A stretch of DNA of 8,982 nt from Bacillota bacterium (GCA_021779235.1 JAJYBA010000059.1:1-8982); one strand, 5' to 3'. Counted from the stretch's first letter, positions 1-6,450 are shown. Notes: generated by a model not told the origin, from the sequence alone. Program-made: numbers and translations.

Positions 1-1696
1 TGGATTTTTAAGTTTAGCTATGTCAATGACTCTATTATTTTCAGGTTGTGGTCAAAGTGGTAGTGGGGGAGCATCAAAAGATTTAAAAGCATCAGAGGTT
101 TTAGCCGCAGTAAATCCAGAAAAATTGCCACAAACAGCGGCAAACAGAAAAGACACATTGATTATTGGATTTACAGCGCCAGAAGGGAAATTTAATCCTA
201 TATATTCAAGTTCAGTAGATGATAGCTATGTTACAAACTTAGTGTTTGAAGGATTATTGTCAAATGATGTGCAAGGAAATCCTATAGGTAAAGTAGCTAA
301 AAAATGGGAGATTTCAGAGGATAACAAGACTTATACTTTCCATTTAAATAAAGGCATTAAGTTTAGCAATGGAGAAGAATTAACCGCTAAGGATGTTGAG
401 TTTACATTTACAGCTGTTTGTGACCCGAAGTATGATGGCGCAAGAACAGATTCTGTAGATAAATTAGTTGGGTATAAGGAATATCATGAAGGTGATGCTA
501 AAACTGTTGAAGGTATAAAGGTTATAGATGACTATACAATTTCCTTTACATTAACAGAGGTTAAAGCCCCAGCTCTAAGTTCTGATTTTGGTTATGGAAT
601 TATGAGTAAGAGTTATTATGGCTTTGAAAAGGGAAATATAGAGAAATTAAAAGATTTATTCTTAAAACCAATGGGCTGTGGTCCATATCTTTTTAAAGAA
701 TATAAGGCAGGTCAAGAAGCTGACTTCGAGAAAAATCCTGATTATTGGAATGGCGTAGCTAAGATTGATAAGGTTATATTGAAGGTTACTACTAGTCAAA
801 CTAATATTCAAGGTTTGTCTGCTGGTGAAGTAGATATAGATAGAATTGGAGCAGCACCAGAAAATATTCAAATGCTTCAAAGTGCAGGCTTTATAGAAAT
901 GCAACTATATCCAGATAATGGATATGGATATATAGGTTTAAACCTTAAAGATGATAAATTAAAAGATAAGAAAGTACGTCAAGCACTTACTTATGGGTTA
1001 AATAGAAAAGGCTTTATAGATGCTAGATATAAGGGGTATGCAGAGGTTTGTAATGCACCAGTGTCACAAGTTTCTTGGGCGTATACTGATGATATAAATA
1101 AATATGAATACAATCCTGAAAAAGCAAATCAATTATTAGAGGAAGCAGGTTGGCTTAAAAAGGAGGATGGGTTTAGATATAAGGATGGTAAAAAATTCGA
1201 AATTCATTGGATGACTTATCAAGGAAGTAAATACGTTGAAATGCTAATTCCAATAGTAAAAGAGAATTGGAAGGCTATAGGGATAGATGTTATTCCTGAA
1301 TTAATGGAATTCAATACTTTATGTACTAAGGTTTATGATGAGCAGAAATTTGAGATCTATAATATGTCTTGGAGTTTAAGTATTGATCCAGATCCATCAG
1401 GAATATTCTCAGCTAAACAAGCAGAACTAGGTGGGTACAATCCAGGAAATTGGGTAAATGAACAAAGCGAAAAATTAATGTCAGATGCTCTTAAGACAAC
1501 GGATCAGAAGGAAAGAAAGAAACTATATCAAGAGTGGTTAAAACTTTTCACTGATGAAGTACCATATGTTTTATTGGATCAAAGTAAAAATATGTGGGCT
1601 GTAAGTTCAAGAGTTAAAGGTATAAGTTTCTCTCCTTACATTGATTTTACTTATCAAATTGCAAAGGCAGAGTTAGTTGAACCTAAGGCTAAATAG
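1..1696 (+). CDS. oppA: Peptide ABC transporter substrate-binding lipoprotein, 5' end missing
   Basis: Extracellular solute-binding protein of family 5, which captures oligo- or dipeptides outside the cell and delivers them to the membrane permeases encoded next. The reading frame is open from base 2, and the segment before the ATG at 20 is hydrophobic (GFLSLA). That ATG therefore lies inside the signal peptide and the true start is upstream of the window. Counting the ATG at 20 as residue 1, the lipobox is LFSGC with the lipidated Cys at 10, followed by a Gly/Ser-rich linker. Family features include KKWEISEDNKTYTFHL near 94-109, NGEELTAKDVEFTF near 117-130, GCGPYLF near 219-225, NPDYW at 239-243, VRQALTYGLNR at 319-329 and YNPEKANQLLEEAGW at 364-378. 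Its place ahead of matching permease and ATPase genes fits an Opp/Dpp operon. Opp versus Dpp versus App specificity cannot be told from sequence, so the symbol is provisional. Confidence 0.93.
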   Translation, partial: GFLSLAMSMTLLFSGCGQSGSGGASKDLKASEVLAAVNPEKLPQTAANRKDTLIIGFTAPEGKFNPIYSSSVDDSYVTNLVFEGLLSNDVQGNPIGKVAKKWEISEDNKTYTFHLNKGIKFSNGEELTAKDVEFTFTAVCDPKYDGARTDSVDKLVGYKEYHEGDAKTVEGIKVIDDYTISFTLTEVKAPALSSDFGYGIMSKSYYGFEKGNIEKLKDLFLKPMGCGPYLFKEYKAGQEADFEKNPDYWNGVAKIDKVILKVTTSQTNIQGLSAGEVDIDRIGAAPENIQMLQSAGFIEMQLYPDNGYGYIGLNLKDDKLKDKKVRQALTYGLNRKGFIDARYKGYAEVCNAPVSQVSWAYTDDINKYEYNPEKANQLLEEAGWLKKEDGFRYKDGKKFEIHWMTYQGSKYVEMLIPIVKENWKAIGIDVIPELMEFNTLCTKVYDEQKFEIYNMSWSLSIDPDPSGIFSAKQAELGGYNPGNWVNEQSEKLMSDALKTTDQKERKKLYQEWLKLFTDEVPYVLLDQSKNMWAVSSRVKGISFSPYIDFTYQIAKAELVEPKAK

Positions 1697-1729
1697 ATAA
1701 ATAAAACTTTAATTATATTAATATATTTT

Positions 1730-1757
1730 ACTATGCTTGGTTTTTACCAAGCATAGT
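1730..1757 (+). terminator. Perfect hairpin between binding protein and permease genes
   Basis: The arms ACTATGCTTGGT (1730-1741) and ACCAAGCATAGT (1746-1757) are perfectly complementary over 12 bp with a TTTT loop. The following bases are TTATAAAGGGGG, with no run of T, and the next ribosome binding site starts about 5 bases later. It therefore looks like a partial terminator or an RNA-stabilising hairpin rather than a full stop. In many ABC transporter operons such a hairpin lets the binding protein mRNA outnumber the permease mRNA. That role is inferred here. Confidence 0.6.
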
Positions 1758-1775
1758 TTATAAAGGGGGATTATC

Positions 1776-2738
1776 ATGAGGCAGTATATAACTAGAAGAT
1801 TGCTGCAAATGATACCAGTTTTAATAGGGGTATCTATAGTAATATTTTTCATATTGCAGTTGGCACCAGGTGATGCATTAACAGGTAAAATGGATCCACA
1901 TTTAACACCAGAAAGAAAACAGGAATTAAGACACCAAATGGGACTTGACCAACCAGTGTATAAACAGTATTTTACATGGGCAGGTGGAGTGCTTCATGGG
2001 GATTTTGGTGAATCTACTAACTTTAAACAACCAGTAGGAAAGGTTATGAACACATATATTTGGAACACCTTTTACTTATCAATACTTTCATTAATACTAA
2101 GTGTATTAATATCAATCCCTATCGGAGTAGTTTCTGCTACTAAACAGTACTCAAAATTTGATGGATTTTTCACCATATTTGCGCTGGTCGGTATTTCTAT
2201 GCCCTCTTTCTTTTTTGGTATGCTTCTTATAAAGATATTTGCTGTGGATTTGCAGATACTCCCAGTTTCTGGCATGAGCACGGCTGGAAGTACAGCAGTA
2301 GGAATCTCTTATGGCCTGGATGTAGTTCGTCATATGATATTACCACTTATTGTGCTTACTTTGGGTAGTGTTGCAGCTCTTATGAGATACACAAGATCCA
2401 GTATGCTAGAGGTAATAAGGCAGGATTACATAAGAACTGCTAGGGCTAAAGGATTAAAGGAAAAAGTAGTTATATATAAACATGCTCTTAGAAATGGAAT
2501 GATTCCTGTTATTACATTACTGGGATTTTGGCTTCCTGCATTATTTTCTGGAGCCTTTATTACAGAAAGCATTTTTTTATGGCCTGGTATAGGACCTATA
2601 GAGATTGGCGCAGTAAGTGGACGAGATTATCCACTGCTCATGGGAGTAAATATCTTATTTGCAGTATTAACTTTGATTGGAAACTTAATTGCAGATGTTA
2701 CTTATGCCGTAGTAGATCCGAGAATAAGGCTTAAATAG
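1776..2738 (+). CDS. oppB: Peptide ABC transporter permease, OppB/DppB type
   Basis: First integral-membrane subunit of the peptide importer; with the OppC-type protein it forms the pore across the cytoplasmic membrane. It is 320 residues, normal for the family. The N-terminus MRQYITRRLLQMIPVLIGVS, with the following APGDA at about 30-34 and HGDFGES at 74-80, is typical of DppB/OppB. Hydrophobic segments lie near residues 9-30, 98-120, 130-155, 186-206, 246-265 and 288-310. The cytoplasmic EAA loop that contacts the ATPases is LEVIRQDYIRTARAKGL at 211-227, and the C-terminus ends in the family motif DPRIRLK. The ATG at 1776 has AAAGGGGG (1762-1769) six bases upstream, which fixes the start. 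It is followed by the next permease with an 11-bp gap. Confidence 0.96.
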   Translation: MRQYITRRLLQMIPVLIGVSIVIFFILQLAPGDALTGKMDPHLTPERKQELRHQMGLDQPVYKQYFTWAGGVLHGDFGESTNFKQPVGKVMNTYIWNTFYLSILSLILSVLISIPIGVVSATKQYSKFDGFFTIFALVGISMPSFFFGMLLIKIFAVDLQILPVSGMSTAGSTAVGISYGLDVVRHMILPLIVLTLGSVAALMRYTRSSMLEVIRQDYIRTARAKGLKEKVVIYKHALRNGMIPVITLLGFWLPALFSGAFITESIFLWPGIGPIEIGAVSGRDYPLLMGVNILFAVLTLIGNLIADVTYAVVDPRIRLK

Positions 2739-2749
2739 GAGGTGTCAAA

Positions 2750-3667
2750 ATGCAACTAGAAGTAAAACCAAAAGCAAAGGAAATTAAAAAAGAAGAAATC
2801 TTGAGTCCTTGGAAGATTATAAGAAAAAGATTAAAAAAGAATAAATTAGCTATGTTTGGAATGTATATACTTCTTTTTATGGTACTTATGTCTATTTTTG
2901 GACCAATAATATCACCTTATAAAATGGAAACCATAGATTTATACAATGTATCAGCTTCTCCATCTTTTCAGCACCTTTTGGGTACTGATGACGTAGGAAG
3001 AGATGTTTTAGTAAGGGTGATGTATGGAGGTAGAATCTCTCTTTCAGTAGGTATACTGGCTGTGCTTGTTGAAGTGCTAATTGGAAGTATACTAGGTGGA
3101 ATAGCAGGTTTCTATGGCGGAATAGTGGATGGCATAATAATGAGAATAGTTGATATATTTTTATGCTTTCCAAGCTTGCCACTACTTATAATGCTAGCAG
3201 CAGTAATGTCAGATTTAAAAGTACCTCCCCAGTACAGGATGTACGTGGTTATGTTTATTATAGGCCTACTTGGATGGCCAGGTCTTTGTCGTATTGTTAG
3301 AGGTCAAATACTATCCCTAAGGGAACAAGAATTTATGCAAGCGGCAGAAGCTTTAGGCCTTAGGGATAGACGAAAAATATTTAGTCATCTACTACCAAAT
3401 ACCTTTGCTTCTATAATAGTTTCGGCTACTTTAGGTATAGGTGGTGCAATCCTAACAGAATCAGCATTGAGTTTTCTAGGACTTGGAGTTACTCCACCAA
3501 CACCATCTTGGGGACAAATGGTTCAGTCAGTTAACAATGCATATATATTACAATTCAAACCTTGGATTTGGGCGCCTCCTGGTATATGCATTTTCTTAAC
3601 AGTAATGGGTATAAATTTATTTGGAGATGGACTTCGCGATGCCATCGATCCAAAACTAAAGGTTTAG
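2750..3667 (+). CDS. oppC: Peptide ABC transporter permease, OppC/DppC type
   Basis: Second integral-membrane subunit, partner of the OppB-type protein. It is 305 residues. A charged cytoplasmic N-terminus (about 1-33) precedes the first membrane helix (34-56). The periplasmic-side motif LLGTDDVGRDVLVRVMYGG (76-94) is diagnostic of DppC/OppC. The EAA loop is REQEFMQAAEALGL at 191-204, followed by the typical HLLPN (213-217), LTESALSFLGLG (235-246) and PSWGQM. The C-terminus GDGLRDAIDPKLK is also characteristic. The ribosome binding site AGGAGGTG (2737-2744) overlaps the stop codon of the preceding gene, so the two are probably translationally linked. Confidence 0.96.
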   Translation: MQLEVKPKAKEIKKEEILSPWKIIRKRLKKNKLAMFGMYILLFMVLMSIFGPIISPYKMETIDLYNVSASPSFQHLLGTDDVGRDVLVRVMYGGRISLSVGILAVLVEVLIGSILGGIAGFYGGIVDGIIMRIVDIFLCFPSLPLLIMLAAVMSDLKVPPQYRMYVVMFIIGLLGWPGLCRIVRGQILSLREQEFMQAAEALGLRDRRKIFSHLLPNTFASIIVSATLGIGGAILTESALSFLGLGVTPPTPSWGQMVQSVNNAYILQFKPWIWAPPGICIFLTVMGINLFGDGLRDAIDPKLKV

Positions 3668-3677
3668 GAGGCATATT

Positions 3678-4676
3678 ATGAATATGGAGCATACTATGAG
3701 TAAAAATTTAGTTGAAATAAAAAATTTAAAAACTTATTTTTATACAGAAGATGGTGTTGTAAAAGCTGTTGATGATGTCAGCTTTAACATTAAGAAGGGA
3801 GAAATTATAGGTGTGGTTGGAGAATCAGGTTGTGGTAAAAGCGTTACAGCGATGTCCATAATGAGATTAATTCCATCACCCCCTGGAAAAATAGTTGGGG
3901 GCGAAATTCTATTTGAAGATAAAAAGATATTAGAACTCAAGGATGATGAAATGAGAGCTATAAGAGGAAATGATATTGCTGTAATATTCCAGGAACCTAT
4001 GACTTCCTTAAATCCTATATTTACTATAGGATACCAAATAGAAGAAGTAATCATGCTTCATCAGAGGTTAAACAAAGTTGAAGCTAAGAAAAAGGCAGTA
4101 GAAATGTTAAAGTTAGTTGGGGTACCAAGAGCTGATGAGATAGTGGAGTGCTATCCTCATGAACTTAGTGGTGGTATGCGCCAAAGAGCCATGATTGCTA
4201 TGGCAGTGTCTTGTAATCCCAAACTTTTAATAGCAGATGAGCCAACTACTGCATTAGATGTAACAATTCAGGCGCAAATACTTGATATTATGAAGGATCT
4301 AAAGAAAAAGCTTGATACTTCAATAATGCTTATTACTCATGATCTTGGAGTAATAGCAGAAATGGCAGAATACGTAGTAGTAATGTATGCTGGCAAGGTT
4401 ATTGAGGAAGCACCAGTAATTGAGTTATTTCAAAATCCTATGCATCCATATACTGAAGGCTTAATGAAATCCAAACCTTCACTAGATAAAGATGTGGATA
4501 GATTATACTCAATACCAGGACAAGTTCCAAATCCGATTAATATGCCAGAAGAATGTTATTTTTGTGCAAGATGTCCGAAGGCCATAGATATTTGTAGAAA
4601 GCAGCAACCATCTATTAGAGAAATAAGACCAGGGCATAAGGTGGCTTGTTTTTTATATGAGGGGCTAAACAATTGA
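3678..4676 (+). CDS. oppD: Peptide ABC transporter ATPase, OppD/DppD type
   Basis: Cytoplasmic ATPase that powers peptide import, probably as a heterodimer with the OppF-type protein. It is 332 residues. Walker A is GESGCGKS (48-55), the Q-loop is FQEP (Q105), the signature is LSGGMRQR (163-170), Walker B is LLIADEP with catalytic E188, and the switch His is H221. The C-terminal oligopeptide-transporter extension has the cysteine set found in this family: C293, C299, C306 and C324, plus an extra C296 (ECYFCARC). In related DppD proteins such cysteines bind an iron-sulfur cluster. AGGAGG (3666-3671) overlaps the previous stop and sits six bases before the first ATG, which favours that start over the in-frame ATGs at codons 3 and 7. 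The last four codons and the TGA lie inside the first unit of the downstream tandem array, so the C-terminal GLNN is repeat-encoded. Confidence 0.96.
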   Translation: MNMEHTMSKNLVEIKNLKTYFYTEDGVVKAVDDVSFNIKKGEIIGVVGESGCGKSVTAMSIMRLIPSPPGKIVGGEILFEDKKILELKDDEMRAIRGNDIAVIFQEPMTSLNPIFTIGYQIEEVIMLHQRLNKVEAKKKAVEMLKLVGVPRADEIVECYPHELSGGMRQRAMIAMAVSCNPKLLIADEPTTALDVTIQAQILDIMKDLKKKLDTSIMLITHDLGVIAEMAEYVVVMYAGKVIEEAPVIELFQNPMHPYTEGLMKSKPSLDKDVDRLYSIPGQVPNPINMPEECYFCARCPKAIDICRKQQPSIREIRPGHKVACFLYEGLNN

Positions 4677-4847
4677 TAATTGTTTAGTACTTATAAGGAA
4701 TGCTAGGGGGCAAAACAATTAATAATTGTTTTGTACTATTAAGAAATACAAGGGGGTAAAACAATTAATAATTGTTTTGTACTATTAAGGAATGCAAGGG
4801 GCTAAACAATTAATAATTGTTTAGTACTTATAAGGAATGCAAGGGGG
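4661..4847 (+). repeat. Four tandem 45-46 bp hairpin units between oppD and oppF
   Basis: Each unit is GGGG(G), a left arm, a 3-nt loop, a right arm and an 18-nt spacer ending in AAGGAATGCAA or similar. The dyads are at 4665-4687, 4711-4733, 4757-4779 and 4802-4824, so the period is 46, 46 and 45. Arms in copies 1 and 4 are CTAAACAATT and AATTGTTTAG. Copy 2 has CAAAACAATT and AATTGTTTTG. Copy 3 starts TAAAACAATT against the same right arm, giving one terminal U-G pair. The change T to A in the left arm is matched by A to T in the right arm, so pairing is kept. Copies 1 and 4 share the spacer TACTTATAAGG, and copies 2 and 3 share TACTATTAAG, an A-B-B-A pattern. Copy 1 contains the oppD stop codon, and the G-run closing copy 4 is the oppF ribosome binding site. 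No unit is followed by a T-run, so terminator function is unlikely. Confidence 0.95.
4841..4847 (+). promoter_or_regulatory. Ribosome binding site of oppF, formed by the array's last tail
   Basis: AAGGGGG lies nine bases before the GTG at 4857. An in-frame TAA at 4854-4856 directly before that GTG rules out any earlier start, so this site decides the start. The same sequence type recurs at the end of the other units (for example 4750-4756), giving a series of Shine-Dalgarno-like G-runs upstream of the gene. Confidence 0.8.
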
Positions 4848-4856
4848 TTGAAGTAA

Positions 4857-5822
4857 GTGGGCGATGCATTAGTAAGAGCAGAGAATTTAAAAACATATTT
4901 TCCTATTCGAGGTGGAGTACTTCAAAAAACTGTAGGCTATGTTAAGGCTGTAGATGGAGTATCTCTATCCATAAACAAGGGAGAAACCTTGGGTCTAGTT
5001 GGTGAATCTGGCTGTGGCAAAACTACAGTCGGTAGAACTATGTTAAGACTTCTAAATAAAACAGAAGGCGATGTATATTTTAAAAATCAAAATGTATTTG
5101 ATTTATCAAAAAAAGATTTAAGAAAAATAAGGCCCCAGATGCAAATAATTTTCCAAGATCCATATAGTTCTCTTAATCCAAGACTTACTGTAGGGCAAAT
5201 AATTGGAGAAGCGCTTTTAGATCATGATTTATTACCTAAGAGTGAAGTTGCAGGGAGAGTTCAAGAGGTGCTTGAAATTTGTGGACTTGCACCTTATCAT
5301 ATAAGAAGATATCCTCATGAATTTTCAGGTGGACAAAGGCAGAGAATAGGAATAGCAAGAGCTCTTATATTAAATCCTGAATTTATAGTTGCAGATGAGC
5401 CTGTATCAGCACTTGATGTGTCCATACAATCTCAAATAGTAAACTTAATGTGCGATCTTCAACAAAAAATGGGCTTTTCATATTTATTTATTTCACATGA
5501 TTTAAGTGTAGTAAAACATATTAGCCATAGAATAGGGGTTATGTATCTAGGATCTTTGGTGGAACTCGCACCCAAAAATGAATTGTATAATAATCCTCTT
5601 CATCCATATACAAAGGCATTATTATCAGCTGTACCATTACCAGATCCAACATTAAAGAGGGAAAGAATTATTTTACAGGGAGATATACCAAGCCCTGCAA
5701 ATCCACCTTCTGGCTGCAAATTCCATACAAGATGTCAGCATGCTATGGAAAAATGTAAAAATGAATGTCCACAGTATAAAGATGTAGGTGGAGAACATTT
5801 TGTAGCTTGTCATCTGCTGTAA
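4857..5822 (+). CDS. oppF: Peptide ABC transporter ATPase, OppF/DppF type
   Basis: Second cytoplasmic ATPase of the importer and likely partner of the OppD-type protein. It is 321 residues and starts at GTG; TAA immediately upstream in frame excludes a longer form. Walker A is GESGCGKTT (49-57), the Q-loop is FQDPYSSLNPR (Q100), the signature is FSGGQRQR (156-163), Walker B is FIVADEP with E181, and the switch His is H214. The motif FQDPYSSLNPR and the N-terminal YFPIRGGVLQ mark the OppF/DppF branch. The C-terminal extension carries C287, C293, C300 and C318, the family cysteine pattern, plus C304. Unlike the other operon genes it is separated from its predecessor by 180 bp of repeated hairpins, so its translation or mRNA level may be set separately from oppD. 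Confidence 0.96.
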   Translation: MGDALVRAENLKTYFPIRGGVLQKTVGYVKAVDGVSLSINKGETLGLVGESGCGKTTVGRTMLRLLNKTEGDVYFKNQNVFDLSKKDLRKIRPQMQIIFQDPYSSLNPRLTVGQIIGEALLDHDLLPKSEVAGRVQEVLEICGLAPYHIRRYPHEFSGGQRQRIGIARALILNPEFIVADEPVSALDVSIQSQIVNLMCDLQQKMGFSYLFISHDLSVVKHISHRIGVMYLGSLVELAPKNELYNNPLHPYTKALLSAVPLPDPTLKRERIILQGDIPSPANPPSGCKFHTRCQHAMEKCKNECPQYKDVGGEHFVACHLL

Positions 5823-5849
5823 GGTAAAGTTAACAAGGGGGAGAAGTTT

Positions 5850-6038
5850 ATGAGAAAGGTAAGAGAACTAGAACCAATAAAGGCTAATAAATTACAAGGT
5901 GATGAAGCTATAGGGTGGAAGGATATTGTAGCTATTATTATAGCACAATTTCAGATATTAATGCCTATAATACTTGGGGCTGTCTTAGTTATGAGTTTGG
6001 TGTTATTTATTATAATGAAGATATGGATTAGAAGTTAA
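5850..6038 (+). CDS. Small single-pass membrane protein closing the peptide transporter operon
   Basis: A 62-residue protein I do not recognise. A strong ribosome binding site, AAGGGGGAG (5835-5843), lies six bases before the ATG, and the gene begins 27 bp after the oppF stop, so it is very probably translated as part of the operon. The first 24 residues are polar and charged (KVRELEPIKANK). They are followed by a long hydrophobic stretch at about 26-58 (IVAIIIAQFQILMPIILGAV and onward) and a basic end (KIWIRS). This predicts one membrane helix, possibly with a short amphipathic lead-in. There is no lipobox or cleavable signal. Its place suggests an accessory or regulatory role for the transporter, but that rests only on context. 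Confidence 0.75.
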   Translation: MRKVRELEPIKANKLQGDEAIGWKDIVAIIIAQFQILMPIILGAVLVMSLVLFIIMKIWIRS

Positions 6039-6060
6039 TAATAGTTAATTAGTACTTTAA

Positions 6061-6093
6061 AAGAACTCTAGATATTTATATACTAGGGTTCTT
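6061..6093 (+). terminator. Probable terminator of the peptide transporter operon
   Basis: AAGAACTCTAG (6061-6071) pairs with CTAGGGTTCTT (6083-6093) over 11 positions, with one U-G pair and an 11-nt A/T loop. It starts 22 bp after the last stop codon of the operon. The tail ATTAATT is T-rich but lacks a clean T-run, so termination strength is uncertain. Confidence 0.6.
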
Positions 6094-6214
6094 ATTAATT
6101 GGATAAATAAGATTAATTGAGTGATTTTAAAATAACTTGAACATCTTTGAAAGTAAAATAATTCCAAATCGTAGACTGCTGCTCCTACAAAAAATATGAG
6201 ATAATAAATTATGA
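6094..6214. other. Unassigned intergenic stretch, possible remnant
   Basis: I find no convincing gene, promoter or RNA here. On the minus strand a frame without any Met codon is open for roughly 55 codons between about 6223 and 6058, containing GAAVYDLELFYFQRC. On the plus strand a short frame from 6162 reads DCCSYKKYEIINYEWD. Neither has a start site. The segment directly abuts the broken EEP gene, so it may be the end of a decayed mobile or repeated element. I cannot identify one. Confidence 0.3.
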
Positions 6215-6355
6215 GTGGGATATTATGTTAAAAAGGTTTCTATGGATGGTTTCTTAGTTTCACCAAATGTGGAAATAAAAAGTGTTAAGGGTTATCCTTT
6301 TAAATTTAAATATACAGATCATAATCCTGTAAAAATGGAGTTTGAACTTAAATAA
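6215..6355 (+). pseudogene. C-terminal remnant of an endonuclease/exonuclease/phosphatase family gene
   Basis: The frame opens after a TGA at 6212 and runs to TAA at 6353-6355. It contains DGFLVSPNVEIKSVKG and then FKYTDHNPVKMEFELK. The final TDHNPV followed by alternating hydrophobic residues matches the conserved C-terminal (S/T)DHxP strand of the EEP superfamily, whose His is catalytic. A full protein of this family has about 250-350 residues, whereas only about 46 codons remain. The domain's N-terminal catalytic residues are absent upstream, where the peptide transporter operon ends. An ATG at 6242 with AAAAAGG before it could allow a 37-residue peptide, but it would lack most of the fold. 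I read it as a truncated gene; the family call rests on a short motif. Confidence 0.6.
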
Positions 6356-6364
6356 TGTAACCCT

Positions 6365-6405
6365 GGGGTAGTGGAATTTTGTCTAAGATAAATTTCCACT
6401 ACCCC
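6365..6405 (+). terminator. Strong hairpin after the EEP remnant
   Basis: GGGGTAGTGGAA (6365-6376) and TTCCACTACCCC (6394-6405) are perfectly complementary over 12 bp, with a 17-nt loop. It lies 9 bp after the stop of the EEP remnant, where that gene's terminator would be expected. The bases after it, TTAGCTACTTATTT, are only moderately T-rich. It also insulates the following promoter from upstream transcription. Confidence 0.65.
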
Positions 6406-6417
6406 TTAGCTACTTAT

Positions 6418-6447
6418 TTGAGTATAATTAAAGTATAGTGTTATACT
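6418..6447 (+). promoter_or_regulatory. Candidate sigma-A promoter for the ABC-F gene
   Basis: TTGAGT (6418-6423) as -35 and TATACT (6442-6447) as -10 are separated by 18 bp. They follow the hairpin at 6365-6405 and precede a structured leader, so transcription would start near 6454. A TATAAT at 6423-6428 is a better -10 by itself but has no matching -35 at 16-18 bp. This is a prediction by eye. Confidence 0.45.
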
Positions 6448-6450
6448 TTA
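6429..6450. promoter_or_regulatory. Perfect 9-4-9 dyad overlapping the -10 box
   Basis: TAAAGTATA (6429-6437), GTGT, TATACTTTA (6442-6450) is a perfect inverted repeat. It covers the promoter spacer and the proposed -10 element, a usual position for a repressor operator. I do not recognise the site as that of a known regulator. It could also be chance in AT-rich DNA, although a 9-bp perfect arm is long for that. Confidence 0.45.

Noticed and set aside
662..4054. Open frames on the minus strand at 662-904, 2072-2281, 2151-2333, 2892-3182 and 3740-4054, and a plus-strand frame at 2528-2734
   Set aside because: All lie inside strongly supported transporter genes in other frames, and none encodes a recognisable domain.
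4665..4824. Four consecutive intrinsic terminators
   Set aside because: Stems are AT-rich and none is followed by a T-run. A complete operon gene follows them.
4700..4842. Mini-ORFs starting at ATGs within the array (for example 4700-4759, 19 codons)
   Set aside because: AAGGA directly abuts these ATGs with no spacing, the peptides differ between copies, and they end at random points.
4661..4847. CRISPR array
   Set aside because: Units are contiguous copies with no unique spacers between them, the spacer part is itself repeated, and no cas genes are present.
6423..6428. TATAAT as the -10 box of the ABC-F promoter
   Set aside because: Sequence 16-18 bp upstream falls in the C-rich arm of the preceding hairpin and has no -35 resemblance, so I prefer TTGAGT/TATACT, without certainty.
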